Assembly (NCBI RefSeq): GCF_900115395.1
Contig: NZ_FOWE01000005.1
Coordinates: 1-64,000, forward strand
Length of the DNA: 64,000 nt
Source: Geodermatophilus obscurus
Lineage (GTDB): Bacteria > Actinomycetota > Actinomycetes > Mycobacteriales > Geodermatophilaceae
Direction of reading: 5' to 3'
Shown here: piece after piece, positions 42,155 to 51,381 of the stretch
How positions within the stretch are numbered: the stretch's first letter is position 1
How the letters are laid out: the number at the start of each line of letters is the position of its first letter
Notes under the pieces: generated by a model
The model's input: only the letters and a program-made list of their open reading frames with translations
The model's database searches: none
What the model was told of the DNA's origin: nothing
Program-made: the position numbers and the translations under genes

Positions 42155-43834
42155 TCAGGCGTTGCGGATCCCGGCGGCCGACTGCAGGCCCAGCTCCTCC
42201 ACCGACACCTCGCGCATCTCCACCTTCCGCACCTTGCCGGTGACGGTCATGGGGAAGGACTCGACGACCTTGACGTAGCGCGGGACCTTGTAGTGGGCGA
42301 GCTTGCCGGCGCAGAACTCCCGCAGCGCCTCGGGCGTGAGCGGCTGGGCGCCCTCGCGCAGCCGCACCCAGGCCATGAGCTCCTCGCCGTAGCGCTCGTC
42401 GGGGACGCCGATCACCTGCGCGTCGACGACGTCGGGGTGGGTGTAGAGGAACTCCTCGACCTCGCGCGGGTACACGTTCTCCCCGCCGCGGATGACCATG
42501 TCCTTGATCCGGCCGACGATGTTGAGGTAGCCCTCGTCGTCCATGACGGCGAGGTCGCCGGTGTGCATCCAGCGGGCGGCGTCGACGACCTCCGCGGTCT
42601 TCTCCGGCTGGTCCCAGTAGCCGAGCATCACCGAGTACCCGCGGGTGCAGAACTCACCGGGCGTGCCGCGGGGCACGGTGATCCCGGTGGCCGGGTCGAC
42701 CACCTTGACCTCCAGGTGCGGGTGCACCCGGCCGACGGTGGAGGTGCGGCGGTCGAGGTCGTCGTCGGCGCCGGTCTGGGTGGAGACGGGCGAGGTCTCG
42801 GTCATGCCGTAGCAGATGGTCACCTCGGCCATGCCCATCTCGGCGACCACCCGCTTCATCACCTCCACCGGGCACGGCGAGCCGGCCATGATCCCGGTGC
42901 GCAGCGAGGAGAGGTCGTAGGTGCCGAAGTCGGGCAGCGCGAGCTCGGCGATGAACATCGTCGGCACGCCGTAGAGGGAGGTGCAGCGCTCCTCCTGCAC
43001 CGCCCGCAGGGTCGCGACGGGGTCGAACGCGGGCGCCGGGATCACCATCGTCGCGCCGTGGCTGGTGGCCCCGAGGTTGCCCATGCCCATGCCGAAGCAG
43101 TGGTAGAAGGGCACCGGGATGCAGATCCGGTCGGCCTCGGTGTAGCCGCAGCCCTCACCCACGAAGAACCCGTTGTTGAGCAGGTTGTGGTGGCTGAGCG
43201 TGGCGCCCTTGGGGAAGCCGGTGGTGCCCGACGTGTACTGGATGTTGATCGGGTCGTCGGGGGAGAGCTCGCCGGCGCGGGTGGCCAGCAGCGAGCGGTC
43301 GGCGGCCCGCCCGGTCTCCATCAGGCGGTCCCACTCCGGGTCGCCGAGGAAGACGACCTCGCGCAGCTCGGGGCACCCGCCGCGCACCTCGGCCACCATC
43401 GCCCGGTAGTCGCTGGTCTTGAACTCCGGCGCGGCGACAAGCACCGAGATGCCCGCCTGGCGCAGCACGAACGCCAGCTCGTGGGTGCGGTAGGCGGGGT
43501 TGATGTTGACCATGACCGCGCCGAGCTTCGCCGTCCCGTACTGGACGAACACCCACTCGGCGCAGTTGGGCGACCAGATGCCGACCCGGTCGCCCTTGTC
43601 CACCCCCAGCGCGTCCAGGCCGAGCGCGCAGGCGTCGACGTCGGCGACCAGCTGCGGATAGGTCCAGCGACGACCGGTGGCGCACTCCACCAGGGCCTCG
43701 TGGTCGCCGACCCGCGCGGCCGTCCGGTCGAGGTTCGCGCCGATCGTGTCCCCGAGCAGGGGGACGGTCGAGGTGCCGCTGGCGTACGACGGCAGGGCCG
43801 GCGCCGTCGTCGGGCTGCTGCCTGGCTCGGTCAC
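42155..43834 (-). CDS. AMP-dependent acyl-CoA synthetase
   Basis: This 559-aa ANL-family ligase activates a carboxylic acid to acyl-CoA via an acyl-AMP. The P-loop [16 protein letters not shown] lies near residues 201-216. [16 protein letters not shown] is the A5 region. [41 protein letters not shown] covers the hinge and A8 region, and [10 protein letters not shown] carries the catalytic Lys near the C-terminus. The GTG start gives [10 protein letters not shown]. It lies after the liu region, convergent with tetR. Synthetases of this kind often accompany liu genes, so a branched or medium-chain acid is plausible. It is preceded by a long hairpin. Confidence 0.9.
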   Translation of the reverse strand: MTEPGSSPTTAPALPSYASGTSTVPLLGDTIGANLDRTAARVGDHEALVECATGRRWTYPQLVADVDACALGLDALGVDKGDRVGIWSPNCAEWVFVQYGTAKLGAVMVNINPAYRTHELAFVLRQAGISVLVAAPEFKTSDYRAMVAEVRGGCPELREVVFLGDPEWDRLMETGRAADRSLLATRAGELSPDDPINIQYTSGTTGFPKGATLSHHNLLNNGFFVGEGCGYTEADRICIPVPFYHCFGMGMGNLGATSHGATMVIPAPAFDPVATLRAVQEERCTSLYGVPTMFIAELALPDFGTYDLSSLRTGIMAGSPCPVEVMKRVVAEMGMAEVTICYGMTETSPVSTQTGADDDLDRRTSTVGRVHPHLEVKVVDPATGITVPRGTPGEFCTRGYSVMLGYWDQPEKTAEVVDAARWMHTGDLAVMDDEGYLNIVGRIKDMVIRGGENVYPREVEEFLYTHPDVVDAQVIGVPDERYGEELMAWVRLREGAQPLTPEALREFCAGKLAHYKVPRYVKVVESFPMTVTGKVRKVEMREVSVEELGLQSAAGIRNA

Positions 43835-43918
43835 TGCGGGTCCTCTCGTCCGGGGAGCGCTCGGCTCGACTGTGCGCCACGGAGGCGGGCGGCGTCACCC
43901 CCGATCGCGGGGAGGACC

Positions 43919-43977
43919 GGCATAGGAAGCTCTCCCCTCGTCCCGGGCGCCGGGACGAGGGGAGAGCTTCCTGTGCC
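43919..43977. terminator. Very long hairpin downstream of mmpL
   Basis: A 22-bp perfect stem (43924-43945 with 43951-43972) with a 5-nt loop is extended by one mismatch and a further 4 bp (GGCA/TGCC), making about 27 bp. It starts 10 bp beyond the mmpL stop. No T-tract follows on either strand. It probably terminates mmpL transcription. Confidence 0.8.
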
Positions 43978-43986
43978 TGGGCGGGG

Positions 43987-46167
43987 TCAGCGCGGGTCGC
44001 CGACCAGCTCCCGCTCGCGGTGCGCGGCCGGGTCCTTCTCCAGCGCGGCGCCCTCGACGTCGAGCACCGGCAGCCAGCGCAGCCAGCGCGGCAGCCACCA
44101 GGCCCGCTCGCCCAGCAGCGCGAGCGCGGCCGGCACGAGCACCATCCGGACGACGAAGGCGTCGACGAGGATGCCGATCGCCAGCGCGAACGCGATCGAC
44201 TTGATGGTCGGCTCGCCGGCCGGCACGAACCCGGCGAACACCGAGAACATGATCAGCGCGGCCGCGACGACGACCGGCGCTGCCTGCCGGAATCCGGTGC
44301 GGATGGCCTCCATGGGCGGGGTGCCGTGGGTGTGGGCCTCGTGCATCCGCGACACCAGGAACACCTGGTAGTCCATCGCCAGGCCGAACAGGATGCCGAT
44401 CACCAGGATCGGCGTGAGGCTCAGCAGCGGGCCGGTGGAGTCGAGGTTGACCACGTCGGCCAGCCAGCCCCACTGGAACACCGCCACGGTGGCCCCGAGC
44501 GCGGCGCCGATGGTCAGCAGGAAGCCCAGCACGCCGACCAGCGGCACCAGCAGTGACCGGAAGACCAGCACGAGCAGCACCAGCGCCAGCCCGACGACGA
44601 GCAGCAGGTACACCGGCAGCGCCTCGTCGAGGCTCTGCGCGACGTCGACGCTGACCGCCGTCGCCCCGGTGACGGAGGCCTCGACACCGTCGACGCCGGC
44701 GAGCCGGTCGCGCAGGTCGGTGACGAGCTGCTCGGTCGCCTCGCTGCTGGGACCGGACTCCGGGACGACGGTCAGCAGCGCCGCGGTGTCGTCGGCGTTG
44801 GGCACCGGCGGGGCGACGACGGCGACGTCGTCGAGGTCGGCGAGCCCGGTGCCGACCTGCGCGGCGGCCGCGGCGGCCCCGTCGCCCTCGAACAGGACGG
44901 TGATCGGCCCGTTGAAGCCCTCGCCGAAGCCCTCGGCGAGCAGCGCGTCGGCGCGGGCGGCGGAGGTGCCCTCGGCCGGGGTCTGGATGAGCGTGGTCCG
45001 CATGGAGGCGACCGGGATGGCGACGGCGGCCAGGGTGACGATCGCCAGCAGCAGCCAGGCCACCGGGCGGTGCGTCACGGTCGCGATCCAGCCGGCGAGG
45101 AAGCCGCGGTCGCGGGCCGGGGCGGGGGAGCCCGCGGCGGCGGTGCGGCGGCGGCGCGGCAGCACCCGCTGCCCGAGCAGCGACAGCACCGCCGGCACGA
45201 GCGTGAGGGCCACGAGGACCGCGACGACGATCGTGCCGGCCGCCGCCAGGCCCATCTGGGTCAGGAACGGGATGCCGGCGACGAACAGCCCGGCCAGGGC
45301 GATGACGACGGTCAGGCCGGCGGTGACCACCGCGGAGCCCGCCGTCCCCACGGCCAGGCCGATCGAGGTGCGGACGTCGGTGCCGCGCAGCAGCTCCTGG
45401 CGGTGCCGCGTGACGATGAACAGCGTGTAGTCGATGCCGACGGCCAGGCCGAGCATCGCGGCGAGGATCGGCGTCGTCGAGGACAGGTCGGTGAAGCCGG
45501 TGGCGATGGTGATGCCCAGGACACCGACGCCGACACCGACGAGCGCGGTCATCAGGTTCATGCCGGCGACGGCCAGCGCGCCGTAGGTGACGGCCAGGAC
45601 CACGAGGGCGACGACCACGCCGATGACCTCCGACGGTCCGCCGACGGCCGGCACCTCCTCGACGGCCTGGCCGGTGACGGCGACGGTCAGCCCGCCGTCG
45701 CCGTCGGCGTCCTCGACCGCCGACAGCAGGGCCTCCCGCTGCTCGGGGGTGACGCCGCCGGGGGCGTCGTAGCTGACGGTGCTGTAGGCGGTGGTCAGCT
45801 CGGCGTTCACGCCGGGGGCCGCGGGGTCGAGCGGGTTCGTGGCCGAGGCGACCCCGGGCAGGCCGGTCAGCGTGCCGACCAGCCCGGTGACCGCCGCGGC
45901 GTTCTCCGGCGTGGTCAGCTGGGCGCCCTCGGGCGCGACGACGACGACCCGCGCGCTCACGCCGCCGGCCGCGCCGCCGAACTCCTCGCCGATCCGCTCG
46001 AGCGCGGTGGTGGACTCCTGGCCGGGGATGGCGAAGTCGGTCGAGGTCTCCCCGGCGAGGGTGGCCGCGCCGGCACCGCCCGCCACGAGGACGAGGAGCC
46101 ACACGGCGAGGACGGCGAACCGGTGCCGTGCGGAGGAGGTCCCGAGACGGGACAACAGGACTGCCAT
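43987..46167 (-). CDS. MMPL-family RND transporter
   Basis: This 726-aa membrane protein has the MMPL double-repeat layout: one TM near residue 20-40, a large external loop (about 45-175), five or six TM helices (about 178-350), a second TM (about 372-392) and external loop (about 395-530), then the last TM bundle. Signatures are AMLGLAVGIDYTLFIVTRHRQELLRG in repeat 1 and GILFGLAMDYQVFLVSRMHEAHTHG in repeat 2, with the Asp-Tyr proton-relay pair in each. It exports lipids or drugs by proton motive force. It starts 6 nt after the tetR stop, under a palindromic operator. Confidence 0.93.
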   Translation of the reverse strand: MAVLLSRLGTSSARHRFAVLAVWLLVLVAGGAGAATLAGETSTDFAIPGQESTTALERIGEEFGGAAGGVSARVVVVAPEGAQLTTPENAAAVTGLVGTLTGLPGVASATNPLDPAAPGVNAELTTAYSTVSYDAPGGVTPEQREALLSAVEDADGDGGLTVAVTGQAVEEVPAVGGPSEVIGVVVALVVLAVTYGALAVAGMNLMTALVGVGVGVLGITIATGFTDLSSTTPILAAMLGLAVGIDYTLFIVTRHRQELLRGTDVRTSIGLAVGTAGSAVVTAGLTVVIALAGLFVAGIPFLTQMGLAAAGTIVVAVLVALTLVPAVLSLLGQRVLPRRRRTAAAGSPAPARDRGFLAGWIATVTHRPVAWLLLAIVTLAAVAIPVASMRTTLIQTPAEGTSAARADALLAEGFGEGFNGPITVLFEGDGAAAAAAQVGTGLADLDDVAVVAPPVPNADDTAALLTVVPESGPSSEATEQLVTDLRDRLAGVDGVEASVTGATAVSVDVAQSLDEALPVYLLLVVGLALVLLVLVFRSLLVPLVGVLGFLLTIGAALGATVAVFQWGWLADVVNLDSTGPLLSLTPILVIGILFGLAMDYQVFLVSRMHEAHTHGTPPMEAIRTGFRQAAPVVVAAALIMFSVFAGFVPAGEPTIKSIAFALAIGILVDAFVVRMVLVPAALALLGERAWWLPRWLRWLPVLDVEGAALEKDPAAHRERELVGDPR

Positions 46168-46173
46168 GGGGGA

Positions 46174-46773
46174 TCAGGCCTCCGCCTGCTGGGGGTGGGA
46201 AGGGAGGGTGCGCGGACGGCGGTGTCCGAGCGCGTCGAGACAGGTGGCGACGACCAGCGGGCGCCACTCGGTGGTGCGGTCGGCCTCGTGGGCCGCCAGG
46301 GCGAGGACGGCGAGGGCGCCGAGCGCGCCGACGACGCGCACGGTGCGCTCGGGGTCGGCGTCGTCGTCGGGGTCGACGCCGAAGGCCTCGAGGACCGCGT
46401 GCTCGGGGCTGCCCGTCTCGTGCACGACACCGTCGGCGAGCTCGGTCACCGGGGCCAGCAGCATCGCGACGACGCCCGGGTGGCCGAGCGCGACGTCGAC
46501 GAGGAGCTCCACGGCCAGCCGGTCGCGCGCGGGCCCGGGAGGCAGGTGCGCCACCCCGTCGAGCACCCGCCGGCCGAGCGCGTCGGCGTGGGCGAGGACC
46601 GCCTCGTGCAGCGCGTCCTTGCTGGGGAAGTGGTGCAGCAGCCCCGCCTTGGACAGGCCGACGGCGTCGGCGACGTCCTGGACGGAGGTCTTGGCGTACC
46701 CGCGACGGGCGAACAGTCCGGCGGCGCGGTCGAGGATGCCCTCGTCGATCTGCTGCCGGAAGGGACGCGCCAC
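46174..46773 (-). CDS. TetR-family regulator of mmpL
   Basis: This 199-aa regulator begins MARPFRQQIDEGILDRAAGLFARRGYAKTSVQDVADAVGLSKAGLLHHFPSKDALHEAVL, a clear TetR DNA-binding domain in residues 1-60. The remainder is the helical ligand domain. It is first in a two-gene operon with mmpL. The GTG start at 46773 follows a TAGCCT 8 nt upstream, so the leader is very short or absent. The 9-bp inverted repeat upstream is the probable operator. Confidence 0.92.
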   Translation of the reverse strand: MARPFRQQIDEGILDRAAGLFARRGYAKTSVQDVADAVGLSKAGLLHHFPSKDALHEAVLAHADALGRRVLDGVAHLPPGPARDRLAVELLVDVALGHPGVVAMLLAPVTELADGVVHETGSPEHAVLEAFGVDPDDDADPERTVRVVGALGALAVLALAAHEADRTTEWRPLVVATCLDALGHRRPRTLPSHPQQAEA

Positions 46774-46793
46774 GTCCGCACAGGCTACGCGCC

Positions 46794-46814
46794 GACCGAC
46801 CGAAACGGTCGGTC
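46794..46814. promoter_or_regulatory. Palindromic TetR operator upstream of tetR-mmpL
   Basis: GACCGACCG at 46794-46802 and CGGTCGGTC at 46806-46814 are perfect inverted copies around AAA. It lies 21-41 bp before the tetR start, overlapping the expected -35 region. The GACCGACC motif is common among TetR operators. Confidence 0.8.
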
Positions 46815-47012
46815 CACCGTCCGGTCCGGTCGGGATGTCGGTTCGGTCGTCGCCGGTGGGACGTCCTTCCCGCGGGCTCCCGGCGCGGGGGACGGCGTCC
46901 CGGTCATCCGTACGCCCGCGCCCCGGCCCGGCTCACAGCAGGTTGCCAGGCAGCACCCCGGAGGAGGACAGGTCGGCCTCCCACCCTCGCGGTGACCGCC
47001 GAGGAGGCGCCG

Positions 47013-47078
47013 ATGTCCGGATCCCCCGCTCGTCTCCGGCCGCGCGGTCGCCCCCGCCCGGGTCGGCCCCGCCGGTGA
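47013..47078 (+). CDS. Possible 21-aa leader peptide overlapping the NuoF-like start
   Basis: An ATG with an excellent GAGGAGG 5 nt upstream opens a 21-codon, Arg/Pro-rich frame (MSGSPARLRPRGRP...) whose TGA overlaps the GTG of the next gene as GTGA. The large gene has no ribosome site of its own, so coupled re-initiation is plausible. Alternatively this ATG is the true start of the large gene and an indel separates them. Real coding is uncertain. Confidence 0.35.
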   Translation: MSGSPARLRPRGRPRPGRPRR

Positions 47079-48166
47079 CGGCCGCGCTCGCGCCCGCGGG
47101 CCTGCTCGACGCCACCGGCGCCGCGCTCGCCGACCACCTGGCCGCCCACGGCCCGCTGCCGGCGGCCGACGCCGCCGCGCTCGCCGGGTCCGCCGGCCTG
47201 ACCGCCCGGGGCGGCCTGCCGGCCGCGGGGCGCATCCGCTCGGTCGCGCAGGCGGCCCTCACCGCCCGGCGTGCGCCGGTGGTGGTCGCCGACGGCGTGG
47301 GCGGGGACCCGGCGGGACTCGGGGACCGGGCGCTGCTCACCCGGGCGCCGCACCTGGTGCTCGACGGTCTCGCCCTGGCCGGCCGCACGCTCGGTGCGAC
47401 GACGCTGGCGCTCGCCGCGCCCGCCGACCGGCTGGCCACCGTCCTCCGCGCCGTCGCCGAGCGCGGGGACGCGGTGCGGCTCGACGTGGTGGTACCGCCG
47501 TCACCGGTGGGCGGCCGGCCGACCCTCGTGCTCGACGTCGAGACCCTGGCCCGGCTCGCGCTGCTCGCCCGCGGGTGCACCGGGCCGGCGGGCGCCCGGC
47601 TGGTCACCCGCCGCTGGGAGGCCGCCGGCGTCCCGCACGCCGACGTCGTCGACGCCGACCCCGGCACCCGGTTGGCCGACCTGCTGCCCCTCGGCGGCGC
47701 GCGGGCCGTGCTCGTCGGGGGCGGGTCCGGCACCTGGGTGCCGGCCGCGGCCGCGCGGGGGCTGCGCCTGGACGGCGCCGACCTCGCCGCCGTGGGCGCG
47801 CACCCGGGTGCCGTCGTGCTGGCCGCGCTGCCGGGCGACCGCTGCGGGCTGCTCGAGACCGCCCGGGTGGTCGCGGCCCTGACCGGCGACCCGACCGGCG
47901 CCCCGGCCGGCCGCTGCGGGCCCTGTGCCGACCACCTGTCCCGCGTCGCCGCCGCGCTGGCCGCCACCGTGCCCCCGCCGCCGGGGCTGCTCGACGACGT
48001 CGCCGGCCGGCCCGGGTGTGGCGCGTGCCGGCACGCCGACGGCGCCGCGCGGCTGGTCGCCGGTGCGCTGGAGGTGTTCGCCGACGAGGTGACCGCCCAC
48101 CGGTACGGCTCGTGCACCGCGACGTCGTGGGCGCCGTTCCTCCCCGTGCCCGCGCACGTCCGGTGA
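47075..48166 (+). CDS. NuoF-like NADH-binding/iron-sulfur protein, degenerate
   Basis: This 363-aa protein resembles the flavin subunit of NADH dehydrogenases (NuoF/HoxF). The region APVVVADGVGGDPAGLGDRALLTRAPHLVLDGLALAGRTLGA near residues 70-110 matches the NuoF stretch that reads VVNGDEGEPGT. The Gly-rich flavin loop is degenerate (LTARGGLPAAGR). C-terminally GRCGPCADHLSRVAAAL and CGACRHADGAARLVAGAL provide two Cys pairs instead of the standard CxxCxxC plus Cys. Such stand-alone proteins probably feed electrons from NAD(P)H to a small partner reductase. The GTG lacks a ribosome site and overlaps a short upstream frame. It is convergent with the methyltransferase. Confidence 0.7.
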   Translation: MTAALAPAGLLDATGAALADHLAAHGPLPAADAAALAGSAGLTARGGLPAAGRIRSVAQAALTARRAPVVVADGVGGDPAGLGDRALLTRAPHLVLDGLALAGRTLGATTLALAAPADRLATVLRAVAERGDAVRLDVVVPPSPVGGRPTLVLDVETLARLALLARGCTGPAGARLVTRRWEAAGVPHADVVDADPGTRLADLLPLGGARAVLVGGGSGTWVPAAAARGLRLDGADLAAVGAHPGAVVLAALPGDRCGLLETARVVAALTGDPTGAPAGRCGPCADHLSRVAAALAATVPPPPGLLDDVAGRPGCGACRHADGAARLVAGALEVFADEVTAHRYGSCTATSWAPFLPVPAHVR

Positions 48167-48185
48167 CCGGCAGGAGGGCCCGTCG

Positions 48186-48905
48186 TCAGACGGCGGTGGC
48201 GGTGACGAAGGTGCACACGCCGTCGCCGGCGGTGGCCCGCTGGCGGATGCCGGCCAGCCACAGCAGCGCCATCTCCACGCGGTAGGCAACCCGCATCGGT
48301 CCCCGGTAGAGGGTGTCGCCGGCGGTGGTGACCTCCAGGGACCCGAACCCGGCGAGCCGGACGTGCTCGGTGAGCATCCAGTCCGGCAGCAGCGTGATGT
48401 GGCCGGGGGAGTGGTAGTGGCGCGGGCCGAAGATGTAGGGGGCGCCGCGCAGCAGGGTCAGCAGCCGCGAGTGCGGGTGCGTGACGTTGGGCGTGCTCAC
48501 CAGCAGCCGGTCACCGGGGCGCAGCAGGGCCCGGATCGAGCGCAGCACCTGCCGGGGGTTCTCCACGTGCTCGAGCGTCTCCACGCAGACGACGAGGTCG
48601 AACGGGCCGCGGGTGTCCTCGCTCCAGTGCGGGTCGTCGAGGTCGAGCCGGTGGATCCACTCGTGCGGCGGGTCGAGGTCGGTGGGGACGACGTCGATGC
48701 CGGCGTCGCGCAGCCGCAGCGCCAGGGCGCCGCAGCCGGATCCCACCTCGAGCACCCGCCCGCCCGCGGGCAGCGCCGCGCGGACCAGCTCCGCCGCGTA
48801 CTCGTGCACCCCAGGGGCGGCGTGCACGCCGTGTCCCTGGTAGGTGCGGACGGCAGGTGTCCGCCGGCCGTCCCGGTGCGCCACGGTGTCCGCTGCTTCT
48901 CCCAC
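48186..48905 (-). CDS. SAM-dependent class I methyltransferase
   Basis: This 239-aa cytosolic protein has the Rossmann methyltransferase motifs: GGRVLEVGSGCGALALRLRDAGIDVVPTDLDP near residues 48-79 (SAM-binding motif I and acidic motif II), FDLVVCVETLEHVENPRQVLRSIRALLRPGDRLLVSTPNVTHPHSRL near 102-148. The HYHSPGHITLLPDWMLTEHVRLAGF segment resembles methyltransferases acting on sugars, lipids or quinone-type molecules (UbiG/type 11). The start is GTG at 48905. It stands alone between the NuoF-like gene (convergent) and the PHP gene (divergent). The substrate is unknown. Confidence 0.88.
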   Translation of the reverse strand: MGEAADTVAHRDGRRTPAVRTYQGHGVHAAPGVHEYAAELVRAALPAGGRVLEVGSGCGALALRLRDAGIDVVPTDLDPPHEWIHRLDLDDPHWSEDTRGPFDLVVCVETLEHVENPRQVLRSIRALLRPGDRLLVSTPNVTHPHSRLLTLLRGAPYIFGPRHYHSPGHITLLPDWMLTEHVRLAGFGSLEVTTAGDTLYRGPMRVAYRVEMALLWLAGIRQRATAGDGVCTFVTATAV

Positions 48906-49066
48906 CGGCCCACCTTGTCACCGACCCGCCCGCCCCGCAGACGTCACGCCGGGCACCGCCGGACGACACCGGCGGGACACCTCCGGGCCACCTCGCTGGT
49001 GACGATGGGGAGTGCCCGGATCGCGCTCCGCGGCCGGTCCTCCCGCTCCCGCACCCGAGGAGAGAC

Positions 49067-50776
49067 GTGTCCGGTTCCCACTCGCACGGCACCGGTGGTC
49101 ACCACCACGACCACGGGCACGACCACGCGCACCCCCACCCCCACGACGGCGACGCCGGGTACGCGCCCTACGGCGACGCCGCGGTGCCCGACGCGGCGCT
49201 GACGCCGGGCGACCTGTCCCGCCGCCGCTTCCTGCAGGCCGCCGGCGTCCTCGGGGTCACCGTCGGTGCCACGGTGGCCGGCGCCCCCCGCGCCGCGCAG
49301 GCCGCCCCGCGCCCCGGCCGGGGCGGCGCCGGCGGCTACACCTGGCTCAACGGCGACCACCACATCCACACGCAGTTCAGCCCCGACGGCCTCTACACCG
49401 TCGGCCAGCAGGTGGAGCAGGCCCGGCGCAACGGCGTGGACTGGCTGGTCATCACCGACCACGGCTCCGCGGCCCACGCGCGGCTCGGCGTGGAGGCCGT
49501 CAACCCCGAGATCCGGGCCGCCCGGGACGCCCACCGCGGCATGCTGGTGTTCCAGGGCCTGGAGTGGAACATCCCGGCCGCCGAGCACGGCACGGTGTTC
49601 GTCGCCCCGAACGCCAACGAGGTCGCCGTCCTCCGCGAGTTCGAGAACCAGTTCGACGGCGCGGTCCGCGGCACCTCCGCGAGCTCGCCGGCCAACGAGG
49701 AGCAGGCCGTCCTGGGCATCCGGTGGCTCGGCCGGCAGATGACGGGCGGCCGCACGCCCAACGCGCTGTTCCTCGCCAACCACCCGGCCCGCAACGGCCT
49801 GGACTCGCCGCACGAGATCCGCGCCTGGAACGACGCCGACCCCCGGATCGCGGTCGGCATGGAGGGCGCGCCGGGCCACCAGGCCGCCGGCATCCCCACG
49901 CCGGAGGGGCCGGGCGAGGAGCGCGGCTACTACGGCAACGGGCCGGGGGCGAACAGCTTCCCCGGCTACCCGCTGGAGTCCTACCGGACCTTCGGGGGCT
50001 TCGACTGGATGACGGCGCGGCTCGGCGGGGTCTGGGACTCGCTGCTGGCCGAGGGCCGGGGGTGGTGGATCACCGCCAACTCCGACTCGCACTCGGTGTA
50101 CCGCGACAGCCTCGTCCGCCCCGCGGGGCAGGACACCCGCGCCTGGTTCGACGCCGACGGCCAGTACCCCGACCCGGTCGACAGCGGTGTCCCGGACCCG
50201 ACGCGCGGCGACTTCTGGCCCGGCTACTACTCGCGCACCTGGGTCGGCGCCGCCGGCCGCGACTACGGCGCGGTGATGGACGGCCTGCGCGCCGGCCGGG
50301 CGTTCGTCGTGCACGGCGACCTGGTCGACGCCCTCGAGGTGACCGTCCGGGGCGCCGGGGGCGGCAACGCGCCGGGCACCCTCGGGGAGCAGGTCCGGGT
50401 GGGCCGCGGCGAGAACGTCCAGGTGCAGATCCGGATCACCCCGCGGCGGCGGCCCAACGCGAACGGCGACGTCCCGGTCCTGCGCCGGGTCGACCTGATC
50501 GCCGGGCCGGTCACCGGCCCGGCCGCTGACCGCGACACCCAGACGGCGCCCGAGACCACCGTGGTGCAGTCCTTCGAGGTGCGCGGCCGCGGGCAGGTCG
50601 TCCTCGACCACACCTTCCGCCGGGTCGACCGGCCGTTCTACCTGCGGCTGCGCGGGACCGACGGCAACTTCTCGGCACCCGGCAGCATCGAGCCGCGGCT
50701 GGACCCGGCGGGCAACAGCGACCCGTGGACCGACCTGTGGTTCTACTCCAACCCGGTGTTCGTCACCGTCGCCTGA
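49067..50776 (+). CDS. Tat-exported PHP-domain phosphoesterase with His-rich N-terminus
   Basis: This 569-aa protein begins with an unusual segment: residues 5-26 include eleven His (HHHDHGHDHAHPHPH). Only then comes a Tat signal, LSRRRFLQAAG at about residues 50-60, followed by a hydrophobic stretch ending APRAAQAAP. The mature part starts with a PHP metal site, NGDHHIHTQFSPDG near residue 97 and WLVITDHGSAAHARL near 125-140, and later ITANSDSHSVYRDS near 343-355. A C-terminal beta domain follows. It should be a secreted metal-dependent phosphoesterase. The GTG at 49067 follows GAGGAGAGAC. Whether the His run is cleaved off or binds zinc is open. Confidence 0.85.
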   Translation: MSGSHSHGTGGHHHDHGHDHAHPHPHDGDAGYAPYGDAAVPDAALTPGDLSRRRFLQAAGVLGVTVGATVAGAPRAAQAAPRPGRGGAGGYTWLNGDHHIHTQFSPDGLYTVGQQVEQARRNGVDWLVITDHGSAAHARLGVEAVNPEIRAARDAHRGMLVFQGLEWNIPAAEHGTVFVAPNANEVAVLREFENQFDGAVRGTSASSPANEEQAVLGIRWLGRQMTGGRTPNALFLANHPARNGLDSPHEIRAWNDADPRIAVGMEGAPGHQAAGIPTPEGPGEERGYYGNGPGANSFPGYPLESYRTFGGFDWMTARLGGVWDSLLAEGRGWWITANSDSHSVYRDSLVRPAGQDTRAWFDADGQYPDPVDSGVPDPTRGDFWPGYYSRTWVGAAGRDYGAVMDGLRAGRAFVVHGDLVDALEVTVRGAGGGNAPGTLGEQVRVGRGENVQVQIRITPRRRPNANGDVPVLRRVDLIAGPVTGPAADRDTQTAPETTVVQSFEVRGRGQVVLDHTFRRVDRPFYLRLRGTDGNFSAPGSIEPRLDPAGNSDPWTDLWFYSNPVFVTVA

Positions 50777-50781
50777 GTCCC

Positions 50782-51363
50782 GTGCCCGAGTCCGCCCCCG
50801 GCGACCGCTGGGTCGCCGTCTGCGGCCCGCCGCGCGCGCTGGCCGAGGTCGAGCACCGGCTGCTCGACCTCGGCCGGCGGGCCGGCGGCGCGGTCGAGGT
50901 GGTGACCCACGTCGTGCGGGTCCCGGAGGGCAACCACCACGCGGGCACCCTGCGCGTGCGCGGGCCGGCCGCCGCCGACGGCTGGGCGGAGCCGGGGGAG
51001 GCGGTCGTGGTCTGCGACGAGGACGGGGAGGTCCTCCTGGCCGGGGACCCCGGGCACCGCGACCACGCCGTCGCCGCCGTCCGGGCCCACCGGGCCCGGG
51101 CCTCCGGGCGGCTGGTCCGCTTCCCCGGCCAGGACGCGCTGCCCGACGTGCTGCCGCTCGGCGAGCTGACCGGCCGGTGCGCCGTCGAGGCGGTCGACCT
51201 CCTCGGCGTCGCCGACGACCCGGGGCTGGTGCTGCGCACCCGTGGGCACGTCCGGCCCCAGTTCCGCGACGGTGTCGTGGTCCTGCCGGTCACCGCCTGG
51301 GACGACGGCGAGGTGTGCCCGTTCGAGGGGCCGCGGCCGCGCGCCTGCTGCAGCGACCACTGA
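50782..51363 (+). CDS. Hypothetical protein with Cys/His tail
   Basis: I do not recognise this 193-aa protein. It opens RWVAVCGPPRALAEVEHRLLDLGRRAGG and alternates strands and helices, with EVVTHVVRVPEGNHHAGTLRVRG in the middle and a C-terminus CPFEGPRPRACCSDH that may bind metal. No signal or TM is seen. The GTG at 50782 lies 5 nt after the PHP gene stop on the same strand, so co-expression is likely. The neighbour's His-rich segment makes a shared metal link tempting but unproven. Confidence 0.6.
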   Translation: MPESAPGDRWVAVCGPPRALAEVEHRLLDLGRRAGGAVEVVTHVVRVPEGNHHAGTLRVRGPAAADGWAEPGEAVVVCDEDGEVLLAGDPGHRDHAVAAVRAHRARASGRLVRFPGQDALPDVLPLGELTGRCAVEAVDLLGVADDPGLVLRTRGHVRPQFRDGVVVLPVTAWDDGEVCPFEGPRPRACCSDH

Positions 51364-51381
51364 CCCGCCGGCGGCCGGCCG

